IMG/VR virus record: IMGVR_UViG_3300033233_000112
Span: 1-33,654 of that record
Direction: 5' to 3' (one strand)
Length of the DNA: 33,654 nt
DNA from: a virus
Part shown: piece by piece, positions 8,346 to 15,779 of the stretch
Layout: each line of letters starts with the position of its first letter
Position numbering within the stretch: the first letter of the stretch is position 1
Program-made: the position numbers and the translations under genes
The notes under the pieces: generated by a model
What the model saw: only the letters and a program-made list of their open reading frames with translations
Told to the model about the DNA's origin: nothing
Database searches by the model: none

Positions 8346-9601
8346 TTCTTTTCGTGTCCTTTCAAATCAGATTCTTCGAATGCGTCTTTGATTAGAACGA
8401 GTCTCTGTTGGAATGAACCGTGAGCAAGATAATGTGTGATGTCTTTGATAAGCCATTTACCTGTATCTGGGCGATTGTATAAATCGTCTGGGTTTTCTGA
8501 GGTGGCTTCCAAGAAGATGACCTGACCAACTTGACGCTCAAGACTACCTTCAACTACAGCGTCTTTACGGAGGCAACTTTCTAGTAGAACTCTGAATGAA
8601 TAAGATTGTTTGCTCTGTACTTGATTGAGAGTGCCCCCAGTGAATGTTACTTCACCGTGATAATCATCTATTGATGTGGGGAGCAAAGAGACTTTTCCGA
8701 GAGTAGCAGACTTCTTAAAATAGTCTGTGTAAAGCTGTTTCTCTTGAATGATGTTCTTGTTCGTGTTGTAGTCAACTCCGAAGTATCTCTTACCAGTTAG
8801 ACCTGAGGATATCATGCTCTTATTACCGAACGTAGGTTGAATGATATCCTTGATAGTATTTATAAAATACTGATTCGAGTCTACTTTCATCAAGTAATAT
8901 TTGTTTCTAGGGTCATTTATGTCTATCTTCTGTTCGAATAGACTTGCGAAAGTGATACACTTGATAATTGGTGTATCTCTCTCTTTCCCACCCATAGCAG
9001 TAAAGAAAAGAAACCCACCTTCTTTTGGTGATTTCTCTCTCTTGGCTTTTCTTATCAAATGACGAATAGCCAAATTGGGTGGCCAAAAAGGAATAGTAAA
9101 ATCGATACGTTCGTTTGTCTTTTCGATATCAAAATCTGTTTTAGCTATACCCAAATTCTTTTCGAGAATGTCTGTTATAATTTCTGAGATGAGTTTCTGT
9201 GAGTACCCCTTGCTTCTGTTACCAGCAATGATGTTGTATGCTCCCTTTTGAATCAAATGAATCTTCATTGTCTTTTTGGTCAAAGTGACTTCTGTGACAT
9301 CTACATTCCAAATATCAAATTCGATAATCTTTGATAAATCGATTGATTTGACTTTTTCACCGTGGTCTTCAACTAATTGTGTGGCCACAATCTTTATACT
9401 TTCATTCCCCGTGAATGATATAGCTGACATGAATCCCGATGTATCTACGAGGGTCATTTCACCTATCAGAAACATGTTCTCGATGCTTTCAATGATAAAG
9501 AATTCATGAATATAACCTGGGTTTATTTCCATATCAGTTTCAGAATACCCTTTGTTGATATTCTGAATATAGAAGCTCCAAGATACTGTAGTCTTTTGCA
9601 T
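8342..9601 (-). CDS. gp27: Baseplate hub protein, gp27-like, 419 aa
   Basis: The N-terminus (SWSFYIQNINKGYSETDMEI, then a GYIHEFFIIESIENMF segment) has the 'I-x-E-S-I-x-x-x-F-x-x-G-x-[VIL]-x-[LIV]-x-D' opening of T4 gp27 and gp44/VgrG-type hub proteins. The middle has FWPPNLAIRHLIRKAK, the conserved 'P-x-x-[AT]-[IL]-x-x-L-x-x-[RK]' helix, followed by a GGFLFF strand. The C-terminus has the swapped barrel and GKWLIKDITHYLAHG, the 'G-x-W-x-V-x-x-[VI]-x-H' strand common to hub proteins. Gene order hub, spike supports the assignment. It should form the trimeric base of the spike complex. Confidence 0.8.
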   Translation of the reverse strand: MQKTTVSWSFYIQNINKGYSETDMEINPGYIHEFFIIESIENMFLIGEMTLVDTSGFMSAISFTGNESIKIVATQLVEDHGEKVKSIDLSKIIEFDIWNVDVTEVTLTKKTMKIHLIQKGAYNIIAGNRSKGYSQKLISEIITDILEKNLGIAKTDFDIEKTNERIDFTIPFWPPNLAIRHLIRKAKREKSPKEGGFLFFTAMGGKERDTPIIKCITFASLFEQKIDINDPRNKYYLMKVDSNQYFINTIKDIIQPTFGNKSMISSGLTGKRYFGVDYNTNKNIIQEKQLYTDYFKKSATLGKVSLLPTSIDDYHGEVTFTGGTLNQVQSKQSYSFRVLLESCLRKDAVVEGSLERQVGQVIFLEATSENPDDLYNRPDTGKWLIKDITHYLAHGSFQQRLVLIKDAFEESDLKGHEKK

Positions 9602-9602
9602 T

Positions 9603-9920
9603 TTATTTCAACTCTCTTAATTGGAACATGATGTTTGTTATAAGGTCACGTTTAATGATTTTAATCTTCTCTCCAGCTACGAGACCCACGAACGGGTCTT
9701 TGATTTTGTTGTAATTACAAATCAACCACCAAAGAAATGGTGTTTCATAGAATTTCTGAGAGATAGAATCCCATCTGTCATAATCTTGAATTATATATTC
9801 ATCGTAGAACGATATAGAATCCGCGTCTGATGTAGATATGATTTTCCAGATATTGACACATATGGTGCCTGAATATTCTACTGTGCCTAAAATATTCTTC
9901 GGAGATTTTGTATTAGCCAT
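9603..9920 (-). CDS. gp53: Baseplate wedge protein gp53-like with LysM-type fold, 105 aa
   Basis: The core EYIIQDYDRWDSISQKFYET is followed by PFLWWLICNYN and then FVGLVAGEKIKI. This is the LysM-like pattern of T4 gp53: 'Y-x-[VI]-x-x-x-D-x-[WL]-x-x-[IL]-[SA]-x-x-x-Y' then 'W-x-[IL]-x-x-x-N' and a closing 'G-x-x-[IL]-x-[IV]'. In T4, gp53 clamps neighbouring wedges together. It is shorter than T4 gp53 (196 aa), so it represents the LysM core only. It sits between the gp48-like and gp27-like genes. Confidence 0.75.
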   Translation of the reverse strand: MANTKSPKNILGTVEYSGTICVNIWKIISTSDADSISFYDEYIIQDYDRWDSISQKFYETPFLWWLICNYNKIKDPFVGLVAGEKIKIIKRDLITNIMFQLRELK

Positions 9921-9931
9921 TTTTCTCTCTT

Positions 9932-11305
9932 CTATACGACATATTTAGCGTATTTAATCTTCTTCATCTTAGCTTTGATTTCAACTCTATGTCTTGGGTC
10001 GATATCAAGCGCGGCGTTTAATCTTTTTGCAATGCTACTGTTTTGTATTATTTCTTTCACCTTTGATTCAGCTTGTTTCATTGCAATCTGTGTAGCATTG
10101 TTCAAAGCTCTAGTCACTAACTTATTGGTTAGTGGACTACCAGTTTCAGCCATCTTTTTGATATCAAAATTATTTCTTGCTGGGTCTGGAGCACCTTCTA
10201 CAGTTCCACCTGTAGCTTTTATAGTAGTGATATCATCAGTCTGTTTTGGAACTCTTTCGTACCAAGTCTTCGAATCAATTTCTTCCTGTCTTTCGTTTGC
10301 CGTTGGTGCGCCTTCAGTTTTTACTCCACCTCCAGGGATACCCATAATCATAATATTTTTTACTTCGTATTCATGGTCTTTAACAGATGGAGCACCAGTC
10401 ACACGCATAAGAACATCACTGTTCTGTTTCTGAATTTCTGCAAGCTCGTTTTTTCTGTTCTCTTCAGCATCAATAACATTCTTTGTGACTATTCCGTATT
10501 TCACCTTAGCTTGACTGAATCTTTCCCGAGTAGCTGGTAGAATTTCTGTAAACTTTATCGTCATACCAGCTTGCATAGGCATACCATATTTCATTAACTT
10601 TATCTTGTCCCCGTACGTCACAGACATATTTTCTATGATATAGAAATTTTCAGCCGATTGAAATGTCGACCAAACTCCACCATGAATCTTGAAAACTGCT
10701 GGCATCTCAATTCTACCAAGATAATGCCCTATTCTTTTTGGATAAGAAAATCTTCTGAAAAACGAGATGACATTGTAGATATCTTTATCCATGTCATCGT
10801 ATGCTGAAAGGTCTATTTGAACATCGAATGTTCTTCTGGTTGATTCTTCATAAATCTTTGGAGCATCATACAACACACCTTTTTGGCCACTAGATTTAAA
10901 GGACATAGCCGCATTGCCGACTCCAGCAAGCGCACTCTTAAATGCGCCCATAGCCATATCATATGTAGAGCCTGACCCATATGTATGCTGGATTGTTTCT
11001 ATTAGAGGAGTTGCTGGTAGATAAATAGCATAGCTACCGAGCAGGTCCGATTTTGAGAAAATATATGGTTCACTGAGAGCATTCATCCAATACTGAACTT
11101 CAGGTGGAGAATATGCTTCGAATGTCGTGAAATTGCTTGAGAAAAAATTAGGGTTTTTAGCCTTATCCACACCGAACATAGTTGCCCAGTCTTTGGGGAC
11201 TACCCCGTATTCAGGCGGCGGAGTTTCACCTACAGTGTTCTTCTCGAACCCAAGGGGTTCTGGACTATGTTTCTGTGCGAAATTTTCGAATATACTTTTT
11301 CCCAT
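9932..11305 (-). CDS. gp48: Baseplate tail-tube cap protein, gp48-like, 457 aa
   Basis: Residues about 60-300 are gp48-like: a FSKSDLLGSYAIYLPATPLI segment, a YGSGSTYDMAMGAFKSA helix, then strands around FDVQIDLSAYDDMDKDIYNV and a RRFSYPKRIG loop, ending with MSVTYGDKIKLMKYGMPMQA and TIKFTEILP. The last block is the tube-fold strand shared with gp19 and gp54. It is longer than T4 gp48 (364 aa) because of a polar, low-complexity C-terminal region rich in K, E and T. AAGGAG precedes the ATG. Role: with the tube-like protein at 4800-5318 it should seed tube assembly on the hub. Confidence 0.7.
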   Translation of the reverse strand: MGKSIFENFAQKHSPEPLGFEKNTVGETPPPEYGVVPKDWATMFGVDKAKNPNFFSSNFTTFEAYSPPEVQYWMNALSEPYIFSKSDLLGSYAIYLPATPLIETIQHTYGSGSTYDMAMGAFKSALAGVGNAAMSFKSSGQKGVLYDAPKIYEESTRRTFDVQIDLSAYDDMDKDIYNVISFFRRFSYPKRIGHYLGRIEMPAVFKIHGGVWSTFQSAENFYIIENMSVTYGDKIKLMKYGMPMQAGMTIKFTEILPATRERFSQAKVKYGIVTKNVIDAEENRKNELAEIQKQNSDVLMRVTGAPSVKDHEYEVKNIMIMGIPGGGVKTEGAPTANERQEEIDSKTWYERVPKQTDDITTIKATGGTVEGAPDPARNNFDIKKMAETGSPLTNKLVTRALNNATQIAMKQAESKVKEIIQNSSIAKRLNAALDIDPRHRVEIKAKMKKIKYAKYVV

Positions 11306-11316
11306 TTTGCTCCTTG

Positions 11317-13287
11317 TTAGATTCTCGAACCCTGTTGAACCCCTGCTTTAGCAACTGCTCTTAAATCCCCGTCTGGTATTTTATGTACAACGCTAGGGCC
11401 TGGTACGGGAATTACTCCCGGACTTCTCTGGCCATTATTAGCCATCAATGCGGCTTGAGTTTCTTTGCCTTGCGTCATAGATGCTTGTTCATATGCTGAT
11501 TTCTTTTCAAGTTTCTTCTGTTCGAGTGCTGGTATTTCTTCTGCTTTGGCCGTATTAGCATCTCGTTTGGCTTTGACTTCTTCGAGCATCTTCTGTCGCT
11601 CTCCGAATTTTTCTCTGTCTTCTTCATCAGAAGATTTGCTAGTCATCTTTTTAAGACCGAACCAAATCAATAGAGCGCCGATAACTACAGCTAGACCAGC
11701 TAACACATAAGGGTTTTTCAAGATTGCTAACATACCACCTGCGCCACCTCCACCTGTAGCCGCACCACCTGTAGCCGCACCACCAATCATTCCACCAGGC
11801 CCACCAGGAATTAGACTAGATGCTTTTGTTCTTCCCACTGCTCCAGCTCCAACTGATTCAGCCGCGCCTGAAGTAGACCCACGCAATCTACCGAGAAGTT
11901 TTGACTTCCCCTGAGCATATTGCTGATATAATTTTGTGCTATGTAACTCTTTAGCCGCTCTATCTTTAAGTGCTTGCTTGACTGTATCTTTATGCCCCGT
12001 TGTAGTTGCTGTCGTAGATGCTTTAGCGTGTTCAATAGCTTCATCGTGGCGTTCTGCTGTGTTCTTTTCGAGACCTTCTTCTGTACCATCAAGAATATGG
12101 CCAACATGTTTTGTAGCTTCAGATGTTTCTTTGGTGTGGAAACGAACCCCTACTAACAGCTCACCATGATTTCTTAATTCATCGAGAACAGCTTTCATAT
12201 CTTCTCTATTCCCACCAGAGGCTTCGTATTCAGACATCATTTCTTGATTGCCCATTTCAGCTTGATACGCTTCAGCTTCAGCACCACTTCTGATACCTTC
12301 AGTCAATCCAGCTAAAGTTTCTTTTTGAGCATCCTTTGACAACTGTAAAAATGATTCTTTGTATTCTGCTCCAAGTCCATCCTTCATGATTAGAGCTTTA
12401 GCCATTTTCTCTTGTTCTTTGGTAGATTTATCAAGAAATGCTGATTTCAGTTCTTCAAGTCTAGCTAGACGTTCATCAGCTTCTTTAGAGCTATAACCTT
12501 CAGTCTCGAATTCTTTAGCGATTCTCTGTCTGGATTCTTTTTGGTCCTCTGGTATACCACCCACATAACCTTTTCTTTTAAGAGTCGCTTCAGCTTCTTC
12601 TGGTGTCTCTGCTTCTTGGAGAATTTGCATCTCCTCATCGCTCATTCTTTTCTCGGCTTTTGCTAGAAGGTCTGCTATACGTTTCTCTGTTTCTCCATTA
12701 TCTCGTAGATGTTGAGCAATTTCTTGTGCGCTCATTTTATCTTGAAGAATTGAATCGTGTATAAGGCTAATCTGGGTTTCATCTCTTTTTGCTTGTTCCT
12801 CTTGTTGATATTCCGTCCATTCGTCAAGTTTAGTTGAGATGCTTTCACCAAAGTTACCCATCAAACCGATTTTGGACAAACCCTTAACCATACCACTGAG
12901 AACGTTACCGCCAGTGAACATATCTTTGAAGAGACCCTTTATGCCACCTTTTACAGATAGACCGCCATCACCCTTAGCTTTAGCTGATGTGATAAAAGTC
13001 TTGTATATAGAACTCTGTTGTGCTAACCATTTCTCTGATGTAGAAAGTTCCTGTCGAGAAACGATATTACCTTCTTTAAGATGAAGAGTCTGATTCTTTA
13101 CAGATGCAAGCAACTGAGCATCGTATCCAGCAGATTTCTTCAACTCCACAATCATAGACTGTAGCTTCTCTTCAGAGATAGTGGGTTTCACATCAGGGTT
13201 GTTGACATCCATACCATGACCAGTAGCACCCTTCACTAATCGAGTGAAATCTTGCGCTGGTATTACTACGTTATCATCTTTGGCCAT
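11317..13287 (-). CDS. Tape measure protein, 656 aa
   Basis: A mostly helical, charged, alanine- and glutamate-rich protein: coiled-coil segments occupy about 150-450, followed by a glycine-rich linker (IGGAATGGAATGGGGAGG) and a single strong membrane segment at about 538-553 (PYVLAGLAVVIGALLIWFG). A helical body with a hydrophobic stretch near the C-terminus, placed after the chaperone gene and before the hub genes, is the normal tape measure layout. With about 1.5 angstrom per residue in a helix, the length suggests a tail near 100 nm. GGAG lies before the ATG, inside the 3' end of the frameshift extension of the upstream chaperone. Confidence 0.8.
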   Translation of the reverse strand: MAKDDNVVIPAQDFTRLVKGATGHGMDVNNPDVKPTISEEKLQSMIVELKKSAGYDAQLLASVKNQTLHLKEGNIVSRQELSTSEKWLAQQSSIYKTFITSAKAKGDGGLSVKGGIKGLFKDMFTGGNVLSGMVKGLSKIGLMGNFGESISTKLDEWTEYQQEEQAKRDETQISLIHDSILQDKMSAQEIAQHLRDNGETEKRIADLLAKAEKRMSDEEMQILQEAETPEEAEATLKRKGYVGGIPEDQKESRQRIAKEFETEGYSSKEADERLARLEELKSAFLDKSTKEQEKMAKALIMKDGLGAEYKESFLQLSKDAQKETLAGLTEGIRSGAEAEAYQAEMGNQEMMSEYEASGGNREDMKAVLDELRNHGELLVGVRFHTKETSEATKHVGHILDGTEEGLEKNTAERHDEAIEHAKASTTATTTGHKDTVKQALKDRAAKELHSTKLYQQYAQGKSKLLGRLRGSTSGAAESVGAGAVGRTKASSLIPGGPGGMIGGAATGGAATGGGGAGGMLAILKNPYVLAGLAVVIGALLIWFGLKKMTSKSSDEEDREKFGERQKMLEEVKAKRDANTAKAEEIPALEQKKLEKKSAYEQASMTQGKETQAALMANNGQRSPGVIPVPGPSVVHKIPDGDLRAVAKAGVQQGSRI

Positions 13288-13290
13288 TAC

Positions 13291-13466
13291 TTACGTCTCC
13301 GCTTGTTTTCTGAGTTTTTCTACGAGCTTGCCCACATAGAACTCACGTTCGAATACTGGGATGTTCTCAATATATTCACCGCTCATGTGCATGTATTCAC
13401 TTAGGTACATTATGTCATTCAAAATATCTTCAAGGCGAATGTCGCCAACTAAGAACAGTTTTAGAA
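13291..13466 (-). CDS. Frameshift extension (57 codons) of the tape-measure chaperone
   Basis: In the -1 frame relative to the upstream 245-residue gene, codons stay open from the slip site to a TAA two bases short of the tape-measure ATG. There is no independent start near its beginning. The peptide reads LKLFLVGDIRLEDILNDIMY, then LSEYMHMSGEYIENIPVFER and EFYVGKLVEKLRKQAET. The 'I-P-V-F-E-R-E-F-Y-V-x-K-L' part looks like an ordered helical interaction domain, not random translation. A fused product of about 302 residues would correspond to the gpGT form of lambda or E+E' of P2, which bind the tape measure. The frame and boundaries are read directly; use of the frameshift is inferred. Confidence 0.7.
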
Positions 13467-14198
13467 AAAATTTACAATCTCGAACCCATTGAACTTCATT
13501 TCATTTTCTTTGGCGCAATGAGTACAATTCCACTTCTTCAGAATCGTGATACCGAAATCGTTTTCCTTAGGGAACTTCAATACAGATTCAGCTTGGTCCT
13601 TAGAAAGTTCTTCGATAATTTTCAGTTTATCTTCAATCGTTAGGTCAAGCAACTGCTCATCAAACTCTACGTTCTTGACGATTGATGCTAGAGTTATCAT
13701 GTCTCTCTCATCTCTGTGTCTGGAAAGAACTTCATGCATATCATCTACATTGATGTGGCCCAGCATGAGTTTCATGCTGTCTGTGATAGACACTATCTCA
13801 CCCTTAACAGCTTTAGGTTTTTCTATGATAGCATCTTTGACCAGGTCAACTGCGTATTCGTTCTCTTTAGAACAATGAGCGCATCGAGAATGTACTTCTA
13901 TAATTTCCCCCATTGTTTTGATTCTGAACTGAATTAGAAACCATACGAAATCTTGAATAGTCCAACCAGCCAAGGCAACATCATTCTTAACAATAAGCTC
14001 ATCAAGAAGATTGATAATATTCTCAAAATTAAGGAGTTCATTATCTTCCCCCTCGTCCCTTGCGATAATAGCGAACTTCTGGTCCTTTGTTTTTAGTGGT
14101 CTTACCCAGGTCGAATTCCCATCAACTGATAGCATAGGGATTTTGAAAGTAGGGGTCTTTTCCTGCATATGAGATAGCACATCTTTTAAATCTGGCAT
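13461..14198 (-). CDS. gp26: Baseplate hub/tape-measure chaperone, T4 gp26-type, with two CxxC knuckles, 245 aa
   Basis: It lies immediately upstream of the tape measure, the position of tail assembly chaperones. The N-terminus (IPMLSVDGNSTWVRPLKTKD, then FAIIARDEG) and the helix LAGWTIQDFVWFLIQFRIKT fit the T4 gp26/gp51 baseplate-assembly family. C106/C109 (RCAHCSKENEY) and C225/C228 (NCTHCAKENEM) form two matching C-x-H-C motifs that could bind one zinc. GGAGG precedes the ATG. The second knuckle lies only 17 residues before the stop, so the -1 frameshift appends the extension just after a folded zinc unit. Zinc binding is inferred from motif spacing. Confidence 0.75.
   Translation of the reverse strand: MPDLKDVLSHMQEKTPTFKIPMLSVDGNSTWVRPLKTKDQKFAIIARDEGEDNELLNFENIINLLDELIVKNDVALAGWTIQDFVWFLIQFRIKTMGEIIEVHSRCAHCSKENEYAVDLVKDAIIEKPKAVKGEIVSITDSMKLMLGHINVDDMHEVLSRHRDERDMITLASIVKNVEFDEQLLDLTIEDKLKIIEELSKDQAESVLKFPKENDFGITILKKWNCTHCAKENEMKFNGFEIVNFF
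13464..13473 (-). promoter_or_regulatory. Candidate -1 ribosomal slippery site
   Basis: On the minus strand the last sense codons are GTA AAT TTT TTC before TAA. This contains two overlapping canonical heptamers of type X-XXY-YYZ: A-AAT-TTT and T-TTT-TTC. A -1 slip on either gives the same downstream frame, open for 57 codons. Slippery heptamers directly before a stop, between chaperone and tape measure, are the arrangement of lambda G/T. Confidence 0.65.
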
Positions 14199-14278
14199 GT
14201 TGTTTGAACCTCCAATATTATTGTGTGTTTTGTGTACTTATATCCAAAGTGTTGCTGTGGGGAAGGGAAGAGAAAGAG

Positions 14279-14307
14279 ATGTGGGACGCTTTTGGTGCGC
14301 CCCACAT
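14279..14307 (-). terminator. Hairpin after the tail tube genes
   Basis: The two arms (14279-14289 and 14297-14307) pair over 11 positions around a 7-base loop. The central pair is G-U in the minus-strand RNA but A-C in the plus-strand RNA, so the stem is fully paired only in the direction of transcription. A pyrimidine-rich UCUCUUUCUCUU follows. It begins 3 bases after the tube stop codon and would separate abundant tube mRNA from the chaperone gene. Confidence 0.6.
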
Positions 14308-14309
14308 TT

Positions 14310-14819
14310 TTACAATACCTCAAATACGAAGTAATCGTACTCAAATGACAATTCTGCTGTTTGTGGGGCATGACTAGAATAGTCCAATGTAATGTCCCCG
14401 ATATCGCTTAACCAAGCTCCATTTAATTCGAACGATACGAGTCTATTCCCAGCTACGTCCAATTGATATACTGTGATTGAAGACTTATAACCACTCGGGA
14501 ATGCGGCTATATTCGTTTCTGTACCAATCATCACTTCTGACCAAGCTCTCATCTTTTTATAGATATCGAGATTGTCATCAATACGCATTGTACATGTCCA
14601 TGCGTCATATGTTGCGGCCCCTGCATAAAAGTGGGGTTGACCCATAAAATTAGCAGGGGTAGGCGCGTATGTCTTTGTTGGAACTTTTGTTGATTGCACC
14701 AGAATGCTTGCAATAGATGAAGACCCAACTATAGTGGGAAAGTTGATTTCACATTCGAACTGATATGAACGTGCAAGGTCTCTAACTGCACTTCTAAAAT
14801 CTTGTAATTTGAAAGCCAT
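14310..14819 (-). CDS. gp19: Tail tube protein, second paralogue, 169 aa
   Basis: The protein opens MAFKLQDFRSAVRDLARSYQ, then FECEINFPTIVGSSS, and has a GYKSSITVYQLDVAGNR strand and an ELNGAWLSDIG strand, the T4 gp19 tube pattern in a protein of about the usual length (T4 gp19 is 163 aa). It is clearly homologous along its length to the tube gene immediately upstream at 14842-15354, with near-identical N-terminal codons. The clearest divergence is in the central loop (FMGQPHFYAGA versus FMGQHYKLAG) and the C-terminal strands. A GG-rich leader segment precedes the ATG weakly. A terminator hairpin follows its stop. Confidence 0.85.
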   Translation of the reverse strand: MAFKLQDFRSAVRDLARSYQFECEINFPTIVGSSSIASILVQSTKVPTKTYAPTPANFMGQPHFYAGAATYDAWTCTMRIDDNLDIYKKMRAWSEVMIGTETNIAAFPSGYKSSITVYQLDVAGNRLVSFELNGAWLSDIGDITLDYSSHAPQTAELSFEYDYFVFEVL

Positions 14820-14841
14820 TTGTTTAGTCTCCTATCAGAGC

Positions 14842-15354
14842 TTAAAGAACTGTGAATTTGTTGAAGTCATACTGCCAAGTAACAGTCATATCGAGCGGGT
14901 CTCTTTTTGTTGTATCGAGTCCTGAAACTGTAACTGCTGTTGGCCATGCTCCATTCAGTTCGATAGACACAATTCTGTTACCAGCTACGTCCAATTGATA
15001 CAATGTAACAGACGATTTATACCCAGTTGGGAATGCTGAAATGTTCGTTTCAGTACCATGCACAACCTCATGCCACGCTTTCATCTTTTTGTATACGTCC
15101 CAGTTGTCATCGATTCTGAAAGTCCCCTGCCATGGTGTGTACGAGAGGTCGCCAGCAAGTTTATAATGCTGTCCCATGAACCAAGTTTCAGTTGTTGCAT
15201 CAACTTTACGACCTGGGAAGTTGTGAGAATGACAGAGAATATTTGCTAGTGATGAAGAACCTACGATTGTCGGAAAGTTGATTTCACATTCAAATCTATA
15301 CCCTCTCGTAAGGTCTCTAACAGCACTTCTAAAGTCTTGTAATTTGAAAGCCAT
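14842..15354 (-). CDS. gp19: Tail tube protein, first paralogue, 170 aa
   Basis: Opens MAFKLQDFRSAVRDLTRGYR followed by FECEINFPTIVGSSS; later strands read GYKSSVTLYQLDVAGNR and ELNGAWPTAV, ending TWQYDFNKFTVL. AGGAG lies at a good distance before the ATG. It is the promoter-proximal member of a tandem pair, so it may be made in larger amount. Two tube genes after the sheath raise the possibility of a mixed tube or of one copy forming a terminal ring; neither can be decided from the sequence. Confidence 0.87.
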   Translation of the reverse strand: MAFKLQDFRSAVRDLTRGYRFECEINFPTIVGSSSLANILCHSHNFPGRKVDATTETWFMGQHYKLAGDLSYTPWQGTFRIDDNWDVYKKMKAWHEVVHGTETNISAFPTGYKSSVTLYQLDVAGNRIVSIELNGAWPTAVTVSGLDTTKRDPLDMTVTWQYDFNKFTVL

Positions 15355-15370
15355 TGTTATTTCTCCTATT

Positions 15371-15607
15371 TTATGATGCTTCGGTTAGTCCGGGAGGAAG
15401 GTCGGACAGCCTTGCGGTTGTCCCGAAGCGCAAACCCTTTTTTACACCTAAACCAATCTTATTTTTTGTTTCCTCTGTATGCTTTTTCCCTGTACGACCT
15501 AATCTTATTTTTTGTTTTGTTTCTTCTGATAACTTCTTACCCAGCCTTATACCTTTTTGAGAATCACTTAACTTTTTTCTAGTTTCTGGGCTATACATCC
15601 AAGTCAT
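15371..15607 (-). pseudogene. Homing endonuclease remnant: NUMOD3 DNA-binding repeats only, 78 aa
   Basis: Three NUMOD3-type units are visible: SPETRKKLSDSQKG, LSEETKQKIRLGRTG and HTEETKNKIGLG. NUMOD3 repeats are the C-terminal DNA-binding part of GIY-YIG and HNH homing endonucleases. No nuclease domain precedes them: upstream in this frame there is only 60-odd bases before the displaced sheath end. The last 25 residues are encoded by unusually GC-rich, hairpin-forming DNA (15378-15427) that does not look like a NUMOD3 gene. Probably the stump of a second endonuclease once resident here, perhaps still translated. Confidence 0.6.
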
Positions 15608-15655
15608 CGATTAAATCGCCGCAGGAGCTACCTGTTGTCCCCTAATTAAACCGTC

Positions 15656-15694
15656 TTACTGAAGCTCTGCGAAGTCAACACCTGTCTTTGTTGC
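15656..15694 (-). repeat. Displaced copy of the sheath gene 3' end (13 codons)
   Basis: This 39-bp stretch matches the sheath terminus at 17428-17466 at 36 of 39 bases and encodes the same ATKTGVDFAELQ plus stop. All three differences fall in third codon positions and are synonymous (Ala, Thr, Asp). Homology stops abruptly on both sides. It lies 1.7 kb beyond the intact sheath end, across the homing endonuclease gene. Confidence 0.85.
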
Positions 15695-15749
15695 TCACCA
15701 ACCTATCGGCTGTCCTCTGGCTCAAAAGTGGATTGATTTGTACTACAAG

Positions 15750-15757
15750 TATTTATA
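15750..15757 (-). promoter_or_regulatory. T4-type late promoter upstream of the tube genes
   Basis: The minus strand reads TATAAATA here, a perfect match to the T4 late promoter element. The expected start, about 6 bases downstream, leaves about a 390-base leader to the first tube gene, containing the sheath copy and the NUMOD3 remnant. With no other candidate between the endonuclease and the tube, it probably drives tube transcription. Confidence 0.7.
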
Positions 15758-15779
15758 TCTTCAAAATTTATGATGTTTG

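Noticed and set aside
8857-8864. TATAAATA inside the gp27-like gene (also 23141-23148 and 23626-23633)
   Set aside because: Perfect late-promoter octamers, but inside coding sequence and not near a gene needing a separate start. They may arise by chance in AT-rich DNA, so I did not list them as promoters.
14186-14371. Minus-strand frame of 61 codons between chaperone and tube genes
   Set aside because: It overlaps the tube gene end and the terminator hairpin, and has no ribosome-binding site or protein-like sequence.
15354-15760. Group I intron in the sheath-tube interval
   Set aside because: The endonuclease stump and hairpins suggested one, but I could not find a convincing conserved core (P, Q, R, S elements), and the sheath gene is intact without splicing.
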